Source: Desulfotomaculum sp. (GTDB taxonomy: Bacteria; Bacillota; Desulfotomaculia; Desulfotomaculales; Nap2-2B). From it: a stretch of DNA of 5,783 nt. Below are positions 4,834-5,783 of the stretch, piece after piece. The stretch covers positions 1 to 5,783 of the forward strand of contig DMDI01000178.1 in assembly GCA_003445555.1 (NCBI GenBank), written 5' to 3'. The notes under the pieces were generated by a model. It saw nothing but the letters and a program-made list of their open reading frames with translations, had not been told where the DNA came from and did no database searches. How positions within the stretch are numbered: position 1 is the stretch's first letter; every line of letters starts with the position of its first letter. The position numbers were made by a program, and so were the translations under genes.

Positions 4834-5783
4834 TTTTGTTTGCGCTGCTCTTTTTTTATCGCCGCAAGCTCTACTACCGGAAAAAGACGTTTAAAAAACA
4901 ACTGTTTATTGTCCAGTGCAGCTTTATATTCATTTTCTACTTTTTGAACCATCTTGTTGACCATAAAATTGTCTAAAACATGTTTACGGCCCCTCCGGCC
5001 GAGCAAGGCGGCCTTTTCCCGGTCAATCAGTAAACTGGCTATAGCGCCGGCTAGCCTTTTATGGTCTTTAGCCGGTATTAAAAGACCGTTGTGATTATCA
5101 TAAACAATTTCTGGGATTCCGCCTACCCTGGCGGCTACTACCGGACAACCGGCGGCCATTGCCTCCAGAATAATAAAGGGCAAACCTCCCTCGGTTAAGG
5201 AAGGCAAGGCTAAAACATCCAAGGCCGAAAGTATGGCGGCTATATCCTGTCTTTCCCCGGCAAAAACCAGACGGTGTTGCAAGCCCAAGGCAAAGGCTTC
5301 CGCTTCAAACTGCTGGCGGTAAGGACCATCGCCTACAATTAAGAAATTTACTTGATGTTCCCCGGCTAGATTTGCGGCGGCTTTGAGAAAATAGGATACC
5401 CCTTTTTGAGGAATTAAGCGGGATACCATTCCTACTACCCGGCCTAAGGGAGGTAAACCCAGGGAACGCAACACAGCCTTTCGCTCCCAGACTTCCCGGA
5501 AGGGGTCGTAGTCAATTCCGTTGTAAATAGTCATCAGTTTGGCCGGATTAATCTTTTCCCGTTTAATCAATTCTTGGCGTAAAGCGCTCGAAACGGTTAT
5601 TATTGTATCGGTGTACCTGGCCAGTATTCGTTCGGCTAGAATAAAAAATGATTTTTTCCAGGCGGGCCATTCATCTGAAATAACGAAATTGTGGGCCGTC
5701 ATAAAAACCACCGGTGTTTTTGCCAGGCGGGCGCTTAGGCGTCCTATCAAACCTGCCTTGGCTCCGTGGGCGTGCATAATGGT
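4830..5783 (-). CDS. Glycosyltransferase family 4 (GT-B fold), N-terminus outside the window
   Basis: Retaining glycosyltransferase, probably using a nucleotide sugar to build a cell-envelope glycan or glycolipid; acceptor unknown. The frame stays open to the window edge. The first Met (5777) lies inside TIMHAHGAKAGL, equivalent to the internal D-x-x-H-x-HG-x-KAG segment of GT4 proteins, so it is not the start and roughly 80-100 residues are missing. Counting from that Met: VSSALRQEL (62-70), NGID (86-89), GMVSRLIPQKG (116-126, Arg120 and Lys125 as likely phosphate contacts), VGDGP (148-152), and the donor-site segment LTEGGLPFIILEAMAAG (194-210) followed by GGIPEIV. The two glutamates are Glu196 and Glu205, giving E-x8-E instead of the usual E-x7-E because of a second glycine. 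The tail is very basic (KKEQRKQK). It overlaps the next gene by GTGA, marking a two-gene unit. Confidence 0.93.
   Translation of the reverse strand, partial: TIMHAHGAKAGLIGRLSARLAKTPVVFMTAHNFVISDEWPAWKKSFFILAERILARYTDTIITVSSALRQELIKREKINPAKLMTIYNGIDYDPFREVWERKAVLRSLGLPPLGRVVGMVSRLIPQKGVSYFLKAAANLAGEHQVNFLIVGDGPYRQQFEAEAFALGLQHRLVFAGERQDIAAILSALDVLALPSLTEGGLPFIILEAMAAGCPVVAARVGGIPEIVYDNHNGLLIPAKDHKRLAGAIASLLIDREKAALLGRRGRKHVLDNFMVNKMVQKVENEYKAALDNKQLFFKRLFPVVELAAIKKEQRKQK

Overview
The window looks like a chromosomal segment of a low-to-moderate GC, Gram-positive anaerobe of the Clostridia, most like the Peptococcaceae/Desulfotomaculum group. This rests on protein flavour (MenG/UbiE, HepS-like and one-domain SpeD proteins of Firmicutes type), purine-rich Shine-Dalgarno sites and the operon logic. 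The genus cannot be fixed from the sequence alone. All six genes read on the minus strand, so transcription runs from high to low coordinates.

Layout in transcription order. (1) 5783-4830: the C-terminal part of a family 4 glycosyltransferase whose start lies beyond the window. (2) 4833-2536: a 765-residue envelope protein with an alkaline-phosphatase-like extracytoplasmic domain fused to a multipass membrane domain. It overlaps gene 1 by a GTGA junction, so the two form one translationally coupled unit. (3) A 148-bp gap carrying a good SigA-type promoter, then speD (2387-2007), the pyruvoyl S-adenosylmethionine decarboxylase of spermidine synthesis, probably closed by a hairpin terminator. 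(4) A 186-bp gap with that terminator, a candidate promoter and a structured leader, then a quinone operon: a HepS-like non-catalytic prenyl synthase subunit (1820-1071), the ubiE/menG methyltransferase (1011-262) and the start of a UbiD-family decarboxylase (191 to the window edge).

How the genes fit together: HepS-like protein (side-chain synthesis), UbiD (decarboxylation of the prenylated ring) and UbiE/MenG (final C-methylation) are all late steps of menaquinone synthesis. A UbiD enzyme is not needed in the classical MenA route but is needed in the futalosine route, so the grouping hints at futalosine-type menaquinone synthesis. The glycosyltransferase and phosphatase-like membrane protein form a separate cell-envelope unit of unknown product.

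The oddest parts are: an array of 7-bp repeats that runs into the 3' end of ubiE and gives it a repeat-encoded C-terminal tail; the absence of a normal start codon for the conserved N-terminus of ubiE, with an out-of-frame ATG abutting the upstream stop codon; and the architecture of the 765-residue protein. No RNA genes, CRISPR arrays, insertion sequences or complete mobile elements were seen.
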